A stretch of DNA of 64,000 nucleotides from Lamellibrachia satsuma (lineage: Eukaryota; Annelida; Polychaeta; Sabellida; Siboglinidae), in NCBI GenBank assembly GCA_033239005.1, contig BSQZ01000096.1, positions 1,792,575 to 1,856,574 of the forward strand, read 5' to 3'. The notes under the pieces are model-generated. The model searched no databases and was not told the DNA's origin. It saw only the letters and a program-made list of their open reading frames with translations. Numbering within the stretch: position 1 is the stretch's first letter; the number at the start of each line of letters is the position of its first letter. Made by a program: the position numbers and the translations under genes. Shown one piece after another: positions 17,701 through 32,700 of the stretch.

Positions 17701-20700
17701 TGTTAATTCCTTTTTACCGATAGCTTCTGTCTTCTTTGCAACACAGCTCTGTGCAGAATAACAACACTATTCCAGTGTAGAGTGAAATAGGCCAAATTAA
17801 TGACTATTTATTAAGCAATATTGGGGCAGTTATTTGTAACTCCTGAAATGATAGCAAAGAAAATTAAGAAGACTAAAGATAATAAATCACCTGGAGTTGA
17901 TGGAATACCACCAAAACTGCTTAAGGAAATTGTTGAGCAAATTAGTACACCACTTGCAAAAGTGTTTAACTTGTCAGAATGGAAAGAGGCAAACATTGCA
18001 CCCCTATTTAAGAAAGGATCGAGGAACAAACCATACAATTACAGACCAGTGAGTTTAACATCAGTTGTATGTATATTACTCGAAACATTAATTAGAGACC
18101 ACATGGTGGAATTCCTTGTAAAACATAAATTAATAAATACATCTCAACATGGGTTCCTAAAAGCAAGGTCATGTCTAACCAATCTCTTATGTTTTTTAGA
18201 AGAAATTACAAAGTGGTTAGATGACGGGTCACCAGTGGATGTTGTCTATTTAGATTTTCAGAAAGCTTTTGATAGTGCCACATCAAAGATTGTTACTTAA
18301 ACTAAAAGCCCATGGTATAGGCAATGGTGTAATCACCTGGATAGAAAAGTGGCTTGCACACAGAAGATAGAGAGTAGTAGTAGATGGTGAGATTTCAAAC
18401 TGGAAATCTGTTTTGAGTGGGGTACCACAGGGATTAGTATTAGGCCCTATACTGTTTTTAATATATATATAAATGATTTGGAAGATGACATATCTAGCAA
18501 AGTACTCAAATTTGCTGATGACACAAAAGTATTCAGAAAGGTTACTAATGATACAGATAAACAAAGTTTACAGGATGATCTAGATAAATTAGTTAAATGG
18601 TCAGAAAAATTGCAAATGTTATTCAATTTTGGGAAGTATAAATGCATACACATAGGACATGGAAACATGGACAAAGAATATAAAATGGGGGATGCTGTAC
18701 TAGGTAGAACCACACAAGAAAAGGTGTAACATTTAGTGCTGACATGAAAGTTTCAGAGCAATGTGGGATTGCTGCTTCAAAAGGAAATCAAATTCTAGGG
18801 CTAGGAGAACTATCACGTATAAGGAGAAACAGCTAATTCTACCCCTGTACAAAGCAGTAGTTAGACCACATTTGGAATATTGTATACAAACATGGAGGCC
18901 GTATCGTAAGAAGGACATAGACAAGCTAGAAAGAATACAACGAAGAGCAACTAAAATGATTCCAGAATTGAGAGACCTTAGTTACGAAAATCACTTATTA
19001 CAATGTGGTTTGACAACACTAGAGACCAGGAGAATAAATAGAAGTGTTTAAAATAGTGAACAGTTAGGAGGATGTTGATAGGAACATATTCTTCAAACTT
19101 AAAAGAAAGCAGTAGAACCAGAGGACACAAAGCAGCATTAGTTAAGGAACAGTGTAGGTTGGACATGAGAAAGTACTCTTTCTCACAGAGGGTGATAAAT
19201 GAATGGAACAAACTGCCAAATGATTGTGTTAATGCTAGTAGTGTGAATATGTTTAAAAATAGAATTGACAGATATATGATAAGGGCGGGCTACACATAGA
19301 TGATAAAATTGTTGGACTCTCGATAAGCCAATGGCTTCCTTGTCCACTTGCCATCTGGAACTTGTTGTTTGGGATGGCAATCTTGTTAAATATACCAACA
19401 ACAAATTTCAGTTTTACATCCACTAGTAACCAATCATAGTCCATGCCAACATGCCGTCGCCAAAATGGTATTGACATACAATTCAAACAATTCACTGATA
19501 TACCATGACAGCCGAACGACATTAATCACACCATTTATAATAATAAATATTAATAGTTAATTTTCCCATCAGCTTCCGTGTATAATTAACAACTATATTA
19601 TTACACTGGCTAGCAATGCGTGACAATTCACATCTTATCAGTAGGGGTCATTCCGCCTCACCATGTAAAACATAGATTAAAATGCAATGTAATGCAAACA
19701 CGTGGATTACTTAAGAAACAATAATGTATTGTTGAACAAAATCTGATTTATGTAGCTACAGTAGTGTATATGAAATAGTGGCAGCTGTGACGTGTGGTGA
19801 ACTGGTTGTGGTTATTGATCCAGGCCAATTTCCTTCCACAGACTCACAGCTGGCTTCTCACCCTTTCAACCACCCATAATACCTGCCACTGCCTGTGTAA
19901 TTATAGGGCTACGCATCATGCATTATTAATATCATAATCAATTGTTCCCAGCTGTTTGCCTTGGATGACGTGCATGGAATTGTTCAGGGTGAATGAAGAC
20001 ATTATATTATTTAAAATAGTTTTATTTTGATTTATAATAATGTTTTTATTTTATAAGGTTTTTAAATTAACTTTTAACTGGTAAATTGTTATGTAAATAT
20101 TTATAATAAAATTTTAATTGTAATTTAAGAATGTCATCTACTTTTAACGTGCTGAGTTTTTGATGGAGTGGCTCTGTGTGGGAATTATAATTACTTAAGG
20201 TAATAATTCTCAATGCTTTCTTTTGAAGTTTTATTATTCTATTTGTTTGAAAACCCCAAGCCATGATGCAGTGATTAATGTGTGGTACAATTAATGAATT
20301 ATATAATAACGTTTTAATTTGTTGTGATAACATGTTTTAATTTATTTAAAATACCAATCTTTTTAGAACATGCGTTTGAAATTGTTCAGTATGTCTTTTC
20401 CAGTTCCGATTTGTATCAATAATTAAACCTAAGAAATTAAATTCCTTAACTTGTTCAATATTTATATTGAATAGAAAGTACTCATTCCCATAGGACAATA
20501 GAAAGTACTCATATAAGACAATAGAAAGTACTCATTCTCATATAGGACAATAGAACAAACAAGGAATGGAACAAATTATCTGCACAGATTGTCTAAATGC
20601 TAGCAGCATAAATACGTTTAAAAACAAAATTGATAAATAACTCGAAAGGGCAGGGTACACATAGATGAAATATTTTTGGACTCTCGAAAAGCCAATGGCT

Positions 20701-23700
20701 TCCTTGACCACTTGCCGTCAGGGTGTTTTGTCTTGGGTGGAAATCTTGTTAACATGATTTTACAATAAAAATGCTCGGACTTTGTACCTGTTATGTTTGA
20801 TTGTAGCAACATTTCACAATGGAGAATGTGGAGATAATGGCCGAGTGTCTGTGTAGCCAACAGCACATTGGTTGTAAGCAGAGCAACATGACGGGGCGGT
20901 ACGAGTGTGTGTGTGGAGGTAACACACAGGGGGAGAGTTGTGATAGATGTCTGCCACTCTACAACCAGCAACCCTTCCAGGAGGACCAGCCCTGTGAAGG
21001 TACGATCTGACAAACAACATAACCCCATGTTCCTTTGTGTGTGCGTGCGTGTGTTACAAGTCGTGTGTGTTGTGAACCCTTCCATGTTGTTGAGTTGGCA
21101 CAGATGATTGCTTCTTTGCGGTGATGACATCGCCAGCTTTAGGGGGACTGACAGTGGATCTTACTATTATTTGTGACTGTAATAACAATTAAAATTTAAC
21201 AAAACTAATGATTTTAGGGCAGTGCACCAAAAAGGAAACTGATCATTTGCAACTACAACAGGCTGAACTATAATCAGGAATATCACGCTGGTGGTTTTCT
21301 CAAAATCTGTTTTAAAAGTGGGAGATTCAGTTCATCTGGGGGCTAACATGTTATCCAGCATGACCAATAAGTGCCTGTGCAGTTCTAAGAAACGGGTTAA
21401 CCTAGCCTACCACTATGATGCCGGCAGGTATGTATACAAGCAATTCAAATTCACAATCAACGGAGCTGCTATGTCGGAACAGGATCAATTTAATAAACAG
21501 TTATGCAACAACAATTACATGTATGTTTTACTGGTCACTTTCAGCATGCAACTGCCACCAGCATGCAGAAGAGTGCTACTTTAATGCGACCATCTCCGTG
21601 TATAGACTCAGTATGAACATTGAAGGGTTGATGGACGGGGGTGGTGTGTGTGTCGACTGTCTACATCACACTGCAGGTAGGTACCGTGGGGTGGGCTGTG
21701 TGTCGACTGTCTACACCACACTGCAGGTAGGTACCGTGGGGTGGGCTGTGTGTCGACTGTCTACAACACAGTGCAGGTAGGTACCATGGGCTGGGCTGTG
21801 TGTCGACTGTCTACATCACACTGCAGGTAGGTACCGTGGGGTGGGGTGGGCTGTGTGTCGACTGTCTACACCACACTGCAGGTAGGTACCGTGGAGTGGG
21901 CTGTGTGTCGACTGTCTACACCACACTGCAGGTAGGTACCGTGGGGTGGGCTGTGTGTCGCCTGTCTACAACACACTGCAGGTAGGTACCGTGGGGTGGG
22001 CTGTGTGTCGACTGTCTACACCACACTGCAGGTAGGTACCGTGGGGTGGGCTGTGTGTCGACTGTCTACACCACACTGCAGGTAGGTACCGTGGAGTGGG
22101 CTGTGTGTCGACTGTCTACACCACACTGCAGGTAGGTACCGTGGGCTGGGATGTGTGTCGACCGTCTACAACACACTGCAGGTAGGTACCGTGGGGTGGG
22201 CTGTGTGTCGACTGTCTACAACACACTGCAGGTAGGTACCGTGGGCTGGGCTGTGTGTCGACTGTCTACAACACACTGCAGGTAGGTACCGTGGGCTGGG
22301 CTGTGTGTTGACTGTCTACAACACACTGCAGGTAGGTACCGTGGGGTGGGCTGTGTGTCGACCGTCTACAACACACTGCAGGTAGGTACCGTGGGGTGGG
22401 CTGTGTGTCGACTGTCTACATCACACTGCAGGTAGGTACCGTGGGGTGGGCTGTGTGTCGACCGTCTACAACACACTGCAGGTAGGTACCGTGGGGTGGG
22501 ATGTGTGTCGATTGTCTACAACACACTGCAGGTAGGTACCATGGGCTGGGATGTGTGTCGACTGTCTACAACACACTGCAGGTAGGTACCATGGGCTGGG
22601 CTGTGTGTTGACTGTCTACAACACACTGCAGGTAGGTACTGTGGGGTGGGCTGTGTGTCGACCGTCTACAACACACTGCAGGTAGGTACCGTGGGGTGGG
22701 CTGTGTGTTCACCGTCTACAACATACTGCAGGTAGGTACCGTGGGGTGGGCTGTGTGTTCACCGTCTACAACACACTGCAGGTAGGTACCGTGGGGTGGG
22801 CTGTGTGTTGGCTGTCTACAACACACTGCAGGTAGGTATCAGTCATATGTTGCGCATCAGTTTTAATATCCAGGATATCTCACAGTTATAAATGTATTGC
22901 GTGACATTTATTAATTGATTGATTATGGCTGTCATTTGTGATTGGTTGGCCACTTGAGACAAATGTAGTATTCATTGATCACTGTCACTTGTTACTGTCA
23001 CTTGTCACTGTCACTTGCAATTCTTTGGTTGCTCATGACTCATTTCTGAGTCATTGTTGCTGTCATTTATAATTTGTTTGTTGACTGTGACTGTCACTTG
23101 TGATTCAGTGCTGGCTTGTGACTCATTCATGCTTCACTATGACTATAATTTGTGATTAATTGATCATTTATGAGTCTTGTGATTCTCACTTATAGGTAAA
23201 TGTCAAAAACCAGTCATATCCGAGGACAAACAAAATGTAACTGGATTATGAGTGTGACAAAATCTTGTTGAATCTGTGTTTCAAGGCATCAACTGTGAGA
23301 GATGTGAAGACTTCTACTTCCGTCCGCTGGACCACTCCCAGACCAACATGAATGCCTGCATGCCTTGTAACTGTCACATGCCTGGGATACTGACCAATCC
23401 CGAGAGTGGTCTTCTTGGAGACTGTGTCATGAGCAATGACACTGGACTGACTCTTGGCATGGTATGGTTTGCTGAACAATGAAAGAAACGCGAGCAGTTT
23501 AACATAGGTTTTTACAAGGCATGTTTTTAAGATTTCCTTTGGCTGTGGCACTATTTGGTTCCTGTTCTGGGTGGTTTCATTGGCGCTGTTGAACCTGTCC
23601 ATGAATGTGATGGATATGGTGACTTTGTCCTGCATTGATCATCCAAGGTCATCTGGTTCGCAACCAATCAGTTGTGACTCCAGTGGCTGCTGTGACAGGG

Positions 23701-26700
23701 ATAGCCATGGTAATGTTTATTATGTTTAAAAAGTATTACATTTAAATGGTGAATTTGGTGGGAGAGGATCTATCCTAACAGGGGTTATATCAGTATAGGC
23801 ATACTGAAAGGATGAATCATTGAGAGTAGACAAAATGGGAGAGCTATCCAAACGCAGTGCAGACGAAATGGTAATAATATCAGTAGGTGAAATGTGAGTA
23901 GGCAAAATGGTGAAATAAGGCCTAACATGAATTCACCATATCATACAAAGCAATCTGGTGAAATAAGGCCTAACATGAATTCACCGTATCATACAAAATG
24001 GTGAAATAAGGCCTACCATGAATTCACCGTATCATACAAAGCAATCTGGTGAAATAAGGCCTAACATGAATTCACCGTATCATACAAAATGGTGAAATAA
24101 GGCCTAACATGAATTCACCATATCATACAAAGCAATCTGGTGAAGGCCTAACATGAATTCACCGTATCATACAAAGCAATCTGGTGAAATAAGGCCTAAC
24201 ATGAATTCACCGTATCATACAAAATGGTGAAATAAGGCCTAACATGAATTCACCGTATCATACAAAGCAATCTGGTGAAATAAGGCCTAACATGAATTCA
24301 CCGTATCATACAAAATGGTGAAATAAGGCCTAACATGAATTCACCGTATCATACAAAGCAATCTGGTGAAATAAGGCCTAACATGAATTCACTGTATCAT
24401 ACAAAATGGTGAAATAAGGCCTAACATGAATTCACCGTATCATACAAAGCAATCTGGTGAGATTTATGCAATTGAGAACATGCTGAGGTTTTTTATTAAT
24501 CTATTATTTTGATGATTCAGTTTAGAATTTAATATTTTGTTTTATTGATGAGATAAATTATATCATTATTATGATCTTACATATGTGTATGCATATTTAA
24601 CAATATGGCTAGTAAACTTATCTTGCAATTGTACAAACATGACCCATATCTCAAAAGTACACAGCTGCTATAAAAAAGGTCATCACTTCATTGGATAAGC
24701 TTCTATATCTAGTGCCATCTACAGAGAAAGATGTTAGTTCACAAATAGTCCTAACATCGGCACCTTAGGATAGACTCAGATATGGCATAGTTTATAACAG
24801 CAGGCATCTCGATGAGACAAAAGCCCGATTAAATACCTGTGTATACTGCCAATAGCAATCTATGGTGCAGAGGCTTGGATGCTACAATCACAGGAGACAA
24901 TCTCTTGAGGTTTTTAAGATGCATTGCCTGCGGGCCATTAGAGGTGTTATCAAGGAAGACAGATTACAAAATATCGAGATCAGAGAGGACACATTCACCC
25001 CTGAATCCATCACAGATATCGCCAGAAAAATGTTTTTTTTGGGGCATGTTTGCAGTATGCAAAGACATTATCGTTAGGCCAGCATACAAACAAACCTTCA
25101 AAGGAAATGGTGGAGAGACCAGATCAGACGTGATACTGGGCTACCGCTGTTGACAGCAGAGTGACATGGAGTAAATAGAGCATGAAGGAGGGGGTGCTGC
25201 TTCCCGTAGGACAACGAGGGGTGCAACTTCCCGTAGGACAACAAGGGGTGCAACTTCCCGTAGGACAACGAGGGGTGCAGCTTCCCGTAGGACAACAAGG
25301 GGTGCAGCTTCCCGTAGGACAACGAGGGGTGCAGCTTCCCGTAGGACAACGAGGGGTGCAGCTTCCCGTAGGACAACGAGGGGTGCAGCTTCCCGTAGGA
25401 CAACGAGGGGTGCAACTTCCCGTAGGACAACGAGGGGTGCAACTTCCTGGAGGACAACGAGGGGTGCAGCTTCCCGTAGGACAACAAGGGGTGCAACTTC
25501 CCGTAGGACAACAAGGGGTGCAACTTCCCATAGGACAACGAGGGGTGCAGCTTACCGTAGGACAACGAGGGGTGCAACTTCCCGTAGGACAACAAGGGGT
25601 GCCACTTCCCGTAGGACAACGAGGGGTACAACTTCCCGTAGGACAACAAGGGGTGCCACTTCCCGTAGGACAACGAGGGGTGCAACTTCCCGTAGGACAA
25701 CAAGGGGTGCAGCTTCCCGTAGGACAACAAGGGGTGTAACTTCCCATAGGACAACGAGGGGTACAACTTCCCGTAGGACAACAAGGGGTGCAACTTCTCG
25801 TAGGACAACAAGGGGTGCAGCTTCCCGTAGGACAACGAGGGGTGCAACTTCCCGTAGGACAACAAGGGGTGCAGCTTCCCGTAGGACAACGAGGGGTGCA
25901 ACTTCCCGTAGGACAACAAGGGGTGCAACTTCCCATAGGACAACGAGGGGTACAACTTCCCGTAGGACAACAAGGGGTGCAACTTCTCGTAGGACAACAA
26001 GGGGTGCAGCTTCCCGTAGGACAACGAGGGGTGCAACTTCCCGTAGGACAACAAGGGGTGCAGCTTCCCGTAGGACAACGAGGGGTGTAACTTCCCGTAG
26101 GACAACAAGGGGTGCAGCTTCCCGTAGGACAACAAGGGTTGCAACTTCTCATAGGACAACAAGGGGTGCAACTTCCCGTAGGACAACGAGGGGTACAACT
26201 TCCCGTAGGACAACGAGGGGTACAACTTCCCGTAGGACAAGGGGTGCAACTTTCCATAGGACAACAAGGGGTACAACTTCCCGTAGGACAACGAGGGGTG
26301 CAACTTCCCGTAGGACAACGAGGGGTGCCACTTCCCGTAGGACAACAAGGGGTGCAACTTCCCGTAGGACAACGAGGGGTGCAGCTTCCCGTAGGACAAC
26401 GAGGGGTGCAGCTTCCCGTAGGACAACGAGGGGTGCAGCTTCCCGTAGGACAACGAGGGGTGCAACTTCCCGTAGGACAACGAGGGGTGCAACTTCCTGG
26501 AGGACAACGAGGGGTGCAGCTTCCCGTAGGACAACAAGGGGTGCAACTTCCCGTAGGACAACAAGGGGTGCAACTTCCCATAGGACAACGAGGGGTGCAG
26601 CTTACCGTAGGACAACGAGGGGTGCAACTTCCCGTAGGACAACAAGGGGTGCCACTTCCCGTAGGACAACAAGGGGTACAACTTCCCAGAGGACAACGAG

Positions 26701-29700
26701 GGGTGCAACTTCCCAGAGGACAACGAGGGGTGCAACTTACCGGAGGACAACGAGGGGTGCCACTTCCTGTAGGACAACAAGGGGTACAACTTCCCAGAGG
26801 ACAACAAGGGGTACAACTTACCGGAGGACAACGAGGGGTGCCACTTCCTGTAGGACAACAAGGGGTACAACTTCCCAGAGGACAACAAGGGGTACAACTT
26901 ACCGGAGGACAACGAGGGGTGCCACTTCCTGTAGGACAACAAGGGGTACAACTTCCCAGAGGACAACGAGGGGTGCAACTTCCCGGAGGACAACGAGGGG
27001 TGCAACTTCCCGGAGGACAACGAGGGGTGCAACTTCCTGTAGGACAACAAGGGGTACAACTTCCCGTAGGACAACGAGGGGTGCAACTTCCTGTAGGACA
27101 ACGAGGGGTGCCACTTCCTGTAGGACAACAAGGGGTACAACTTCCCGTAGGACAACGAGGGGTGCAACTTCCCATAGGACAACAAGGGGTACAACTTCCC
27201 GTAGGACAACGAGGGGTGCCACTTCCTGTAGGACAACAAGGGGTACAACTTCCCAGAGGACAACGAGGGGTGCAACTTCCCGGAGGACAACGAGGGGTGC
27301 AACTTCCCATAGGACAACAAGGGGTACAACTTCCCGTAGGACAACGAGGGGTGCCACTTCCTGTAGGACAACAAGGGGTACAACTTCCCAGAGGACAACG
27401 AGGGGTGCAACTTCCCGGAGGACAACGAGGGGTGCAACTTCCCGGAGGACAACGAGGGGTACAACTTCCCAGAGGACAACAAGGGGTGCAACTTCCCGGA
27501 GGACAACGAGGGGTGAAACTTCCTGTAGGACAACAAGGGGTACAACTTCCCGTAGGACAACGAGGGGTACAACTTCCCGGAGGACAATGAGGGGTGCAAC
27601 TTCCCGGAGGACAACGAGGGGTGCAACTTCCCGGAGGACAACGAGGGGTACAACTTCCCGGAGGACAGAAAGGGGTCAATACAAATCAAATAATTCAAGT
27701 AGTGAAAGACAAACACGTCGATATGATGGCGTGAACTAAAGCTCAAATAAATGTAAGTTTTTCGTGTCTACAGAAGGAGTTTTTTCTAGTAGTATTATTA
27801 AGAGATTGTGTAAGTACAATGCACTAATTATTTATGCCACTTGCAGGTGGCTGGAGATTGTTTCTGTAAGCCCGCAGTGACAGGACCGAAGTGTGACATG
27901 TGTAAGGATGGGTTTTATAACCTGACGCAAGACAAGACTGCCGGTTGTCAAGGTGTGTTTGTCTGAGAAACACATTTATTTAATGCTGGTAAAGCCTGCC
28001 ACAATGAGCAGCTGGTAGTAATGAAAATAAACATTTTATTTGGGTAAAACCCGTATACACTATACATACAAATAAGCATTACAAGTACAAGTGTTAAAAA
28101 TTTAAATAAGTAATAAAAAATAGGTAAAAACGAAATAAGTTAAAAAAAATTATAAATAACTAAAAAATATATATGCATTAAAAATATATGTTTAAAAATA
28201 ATTCAGTACATATAAATGAGATCTCCATTGTGCACAATAAAGTGCTCGTGAAAATCTAAACCACACAGGTCCATTAACAGTTCTAACAGACAATGGTCTT
28301 TTAACGGACAGTGTAAAGTCTGATTTACTTTTATTATGTGTATGGTCCATCACAGACACATCAATTGTCTAATCTCGCGTTTTCCATTGCTCTGTAGAGA
28401 TACTATTAATTTGTATCTGTTTTGTTTAACATATATATTTGGTGCATTGTTACTGATGCCAGAAAATGGTTTAACTAAAAACTGATGGATCTGTGTACTA
28501 TTAATTAGTTTTGTCTCGTAAAATAGTATATGTAGATCAAAGCAACCAAAATATAGCATTTCAAAATCTGTTTTCATTAACAGAAATACTCCAAAAACGT
28601 GTTATCATCTTTGCGAATGTAATGCATTAATGTTTTAACGTTTTGTGATTTCACGTTATAAAATAGCTTGCTTACTCCTTTCTTGCTTTCCCAGAGTGCC
28701 TGTGCAACACTGCAGGAACCATAGGTGGCACCACTGTCTGTGCGGTGGACAAGATGGGTCAGTGTCCTTGCAAGGTGAAGGTCACTGGGCGATCATGTGA
28801 CAGGTGTCTTGATGGATATTATGGACTGGATGCTATCAACTTTGAAGGTGTGTCATTTTCTTCTATGATTTATAAAAGATATTTAATGATACAGATAATA
28901 ACAAAAGCATAGAAACTTTGAAATACTTCTGTTTTGTATGTAGCATGTGTTAGTCTAGATTTTCTTAATTATCGATATTAGAGTTAACAGAAATTGTCAT
29001 TTTGACACTTACAGTTGATTGAAGGTGATTTTTGTGCAGTTCATTTATTTAGTTTAGGATACTCCTCTGAACTGCATTGTTTCCAGTTCAGAACAAATGA
29101 ACATTTATACGTGGCAGATGTGTTTATAAAATAAAATTATTTGTTATCTAAACAAGCAGTTTACAGAAGACACCTTCCAGGCAATGGTGTTCAGCTACCG
29201 TTCACTCAGTTTACAGAAGACACCTTCCAAGCAACGGCGTTCAGTTAACGTTCACTCAGTTTACAGAAGACACCTTCCAGGCAACGGTGTTCAACTATCG
29301 TTCACTCAGTTTACAAAAGACACCTTCCAGTCAACGGTGTTCAGCTATCATTCACTCAGTTTACAGAAGACACCTTCCAGACAATGGTGTTCAGCTATCG
29401 TTCACTCAGTTTACAGAAGACACCTTCCGGGCAACGTTGTTCAGCTACCGTTCACTCAGTTTACAGAAGACACCTTCCAGGCAACGGTGTTCAGCTACCG
29501 TTCACGCAGTTTACAGAAGACACCTTCCAGGCAACGGTGTTCAGCTACCATTCAGTCAGTTTACAGAAGACACCTTCCAGGCAACGGTGTTCAGCTACCA
29601 TTCAGTCAGTTTACAGAAGACACCTTCCAGGCAACGGTGTTCAGTTATCGTTCACTCAGTTTACAGAAGACACCTTCCAGGCAACGGTGTTCAGTTATCG

Positions 29701-32700
29701 TTCACTCAGTTTACAGAAGACACCTTCCAGGCAACGGTGTTCAGTTATCGTTCACTCAGTTTACAGAAGACACCTTCCAGGCAACGGTGTTCAGTTATCG
29801 TTCACTCAGTTTACAGAAGACACCTTCCAGGCAACGGTGTTCAGTTATCGTTCACTCAGTTTACAGAAGACACCTTCCAGGCAACGGTGTTCAGTTATCG
29901 TTCACTCAGTTTACAGAAGACACCTTCCAGGCAACGGTGTTCAGTTATCGTTCACTCAGTTTACAGAAGACACCTTCCAGGCAACGGTGTTCAGTTATCG
30001 TTCACTCCGTTTACAGAAGACACCTTCCAGGCAACGGTGTTCAGTTATCGTTCACTCAGTTTACAGAAGACACCTTCCAGGCAACGGTGTTCAGTTATCG
30101 TTCACTCAGTTTACAGAAGACACCTTCCAGGCAACGGTGTTCAGTTATCGTTCACTCAGTTTACAGAAGACACCTTCCAGGCAACGGTGTTCAGTTATCG
30201 TTCACTCAGTTTACAGAAGACACCTTCCAGGCAACGGTGTTCAGTTATTGTTCACTCAGTTTCTCAGCCATGTCACACTGCTATTATGCTGTAGTTTACC
30301 ACTTTCTCACCTTTAATCCAACCCATATATAGCTGTATGTGGATGAAATTAAGGGTAGTCTCAAAAGTTTTCAAAATAAAAAAATTTATGGTATTTAGTG
30401 TTGGTTCAAGCCACCAATCCCACCGTATCCGTGGTGTTGGGACTTAATGCGCATATTGCTGATCAAATGACCATAATTTCTTGTGCCAAAGCATAATCTT
30501 GATGTGGTCAACAGTGAACTGAATCCATGACAAGGAAGCCTCAGACAATTGACCTTGGCTCCGATGAAATTGCTGGTTGTACAAAACTGCCATATTGGTT
30601 TGCAAACGACAATTCATGTTTTGTGTAACGTGCTTTATATAAGCATATGTAATAACAATAAAATGGGCAGCTTAGTGTGAATTAACTGAAGTTCTGCTAT
30701 CCTTCTTGAGTGAGAAAAACATACATCAATATTTTCATACCCAGTCAGTATCTTAGACACTTCAATTTGATCTTAACGTCCTTGTCTCTAGAGTTGTCAA
30801 ACCACATTCATTCAGTCATTCTTCAAAACTAAGGTCTCTCAATTCTGGAATCATTTTAGTTGCTCTCCTCTGTATTCGTTTAACCGTATCCTTAAGATAT
30901 GGTGTCCAAGCTCGTATACAGTATTCTAAATGAGGCCTAACTACTGCTTTATGCAGAGGTATAATTAGCTTTTTTGTATGTTATATTTCTCCTAATCAAC
31001 CCAAGAATTTGATTACCCATTGAAGCTGCAAAACAAACTTTCATATCAGCACTTATTGTTACTCCTAAGTCTTTTTTGTTACAGTAGTACATAGAACAGT
31101 ATCTGTCACTTTATAGTTTACATCCAAGTTCCCGTGTCCTGTATGTGAGCCTTTACATTTCCAAAATTTAATAACATCTGCCATTTTTCAGACCATTTAA
31201 CTAATTTGTCTAGATCATTTTGTAAATGTTGTTTATCACCATCAGTGTTAACCTTTCTAAACACTTGTGTCATCCGTAAATTCCAGCGTGTTATATTATC
31301 ATCCAAGTCATTGATATATATTATGTATAATAAAGGTCTTAATACTGATCCTTGTGGTACCGAACTCAGAACTGATTTCCAGTTTGAAAACTACTCTAAC
31401 TACTACAACACGTCTTCTGTCAGTCAGCCATTTTTCTGTCCAGTCGATTATGCCGTCCCTGATACCATGGGCTTTTAATTTAAGTAGTAATCTTTGATGT
31501 GGCACTTTGTCAAAAGCTTTCTGAAAATCCAAGTAGATAAAATCTACTGGTGATCCCTCGTCTATCTACTTAGTGATTTCTTAAAAAAAAAACATTTGTT
31601 AAGCATGACCTAGCTTTTAGTTGAGATGGATTTAATAATTTAGTACCAGTTTCACCTGTTAGGTGGTGCCATGGGAGCAATTGATTTTTTTTGTGAAACC
31701 TGGTGACAACCAAACTACCACCAATACGTAATGATGTACGTCTTTGGGACTTTGCAAACTTATGTGACCCTCAATTGTTGGAAGTTGCTGTGACTGTCAT
31801 GTCAATATTTTTTAGGTTGTGTGTCGTGTGACTGTGACGTCGGTGGGGCTGTCAACATTAAGTGCAATGACACGAGTGGACAGTGCACATGTCGACCTAA
31901 AGTTCATGGTCTACGCTGCAAACAGTAAGTATCGTTTCACTGCATTGGTTTAAGGATTTAGCAATAACTGTTTTAACATTTTATTTCCAAATATTCCCAC
32001 GTGCGGTTATTCTTGTAATGGTGGTGTTTCATAAGACAGTGCCGGTTAAAGGTCAAATAAAGCGGTTTTTTACGTAAATTTGCCTTCATGCAGTTCTTTA
32101 CGTTGGCTCTCATGCTAATCATTTGTAATGTGGCATACCAGAATCAGTGGAGTGGAGGACCATGGTCGATGGCCTATGCTCCAAGCGAGCAAACAGGCCA
32201 AAGTAAAGTAAATTTACCAAAATCAGTGGAGTGGAGGACCATGGTCGATGGCCTATGCTCCCAGCGAGCAAACAGGCCAAAGTAAAGTAAGTTTACCAGA
32301 ACCAGTGGAGTGGAGGACCATGGTCGATGGCCTATGCTCTCAGTGAGCAAACAGGCCAAAGTAAAGTAAGTTTACCAGAACCAGTGGAGTGGAGGACCAT
32401 GGTCAATGGCCTATGCTCCAAGCGAGCAAACAGGCCAAAGTAAAGTAAGTTTACCAAAATCAGTGGAGTGGAGGACCATGGTCGATGGCCTATGCTCCAA
32501 GCGAGCAAACAGGCCAAAGTAAAGTAAGTTTACCAAAACCAGTGGAGTGGAGGACCATGGTCAATGGCCTATGCTCCAAGCGAGCAAACAGGCCAAAGTA
32601 AAGTAAATTTACCAAAACCAGTGGAGTGGAGGACCATGGTCAATGGCCTATGCTCCCAGTGAGCAAACAGGCCAAAGTAAAGTAAGTTTACCAAAATCAG

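Noticed and set aside
25098..27746. Open frames of up to 882 codons on both strands (Pro/Cys/Ser- and Gln/Val/Gly-rich repeats)
   Set aside because: They coincide with a 27-bp minisatellite. A stop-free unit whose length is a multiple of three opens several frames on both strands at once, and there is no start context, splice signal or homology.
29184..30332. Three overlapping plus-strand frames of 310-382 codons
   Set aside because: The 50-bp array has no stops and cycles through three frames, so the frames are shifted copies of one sequence.
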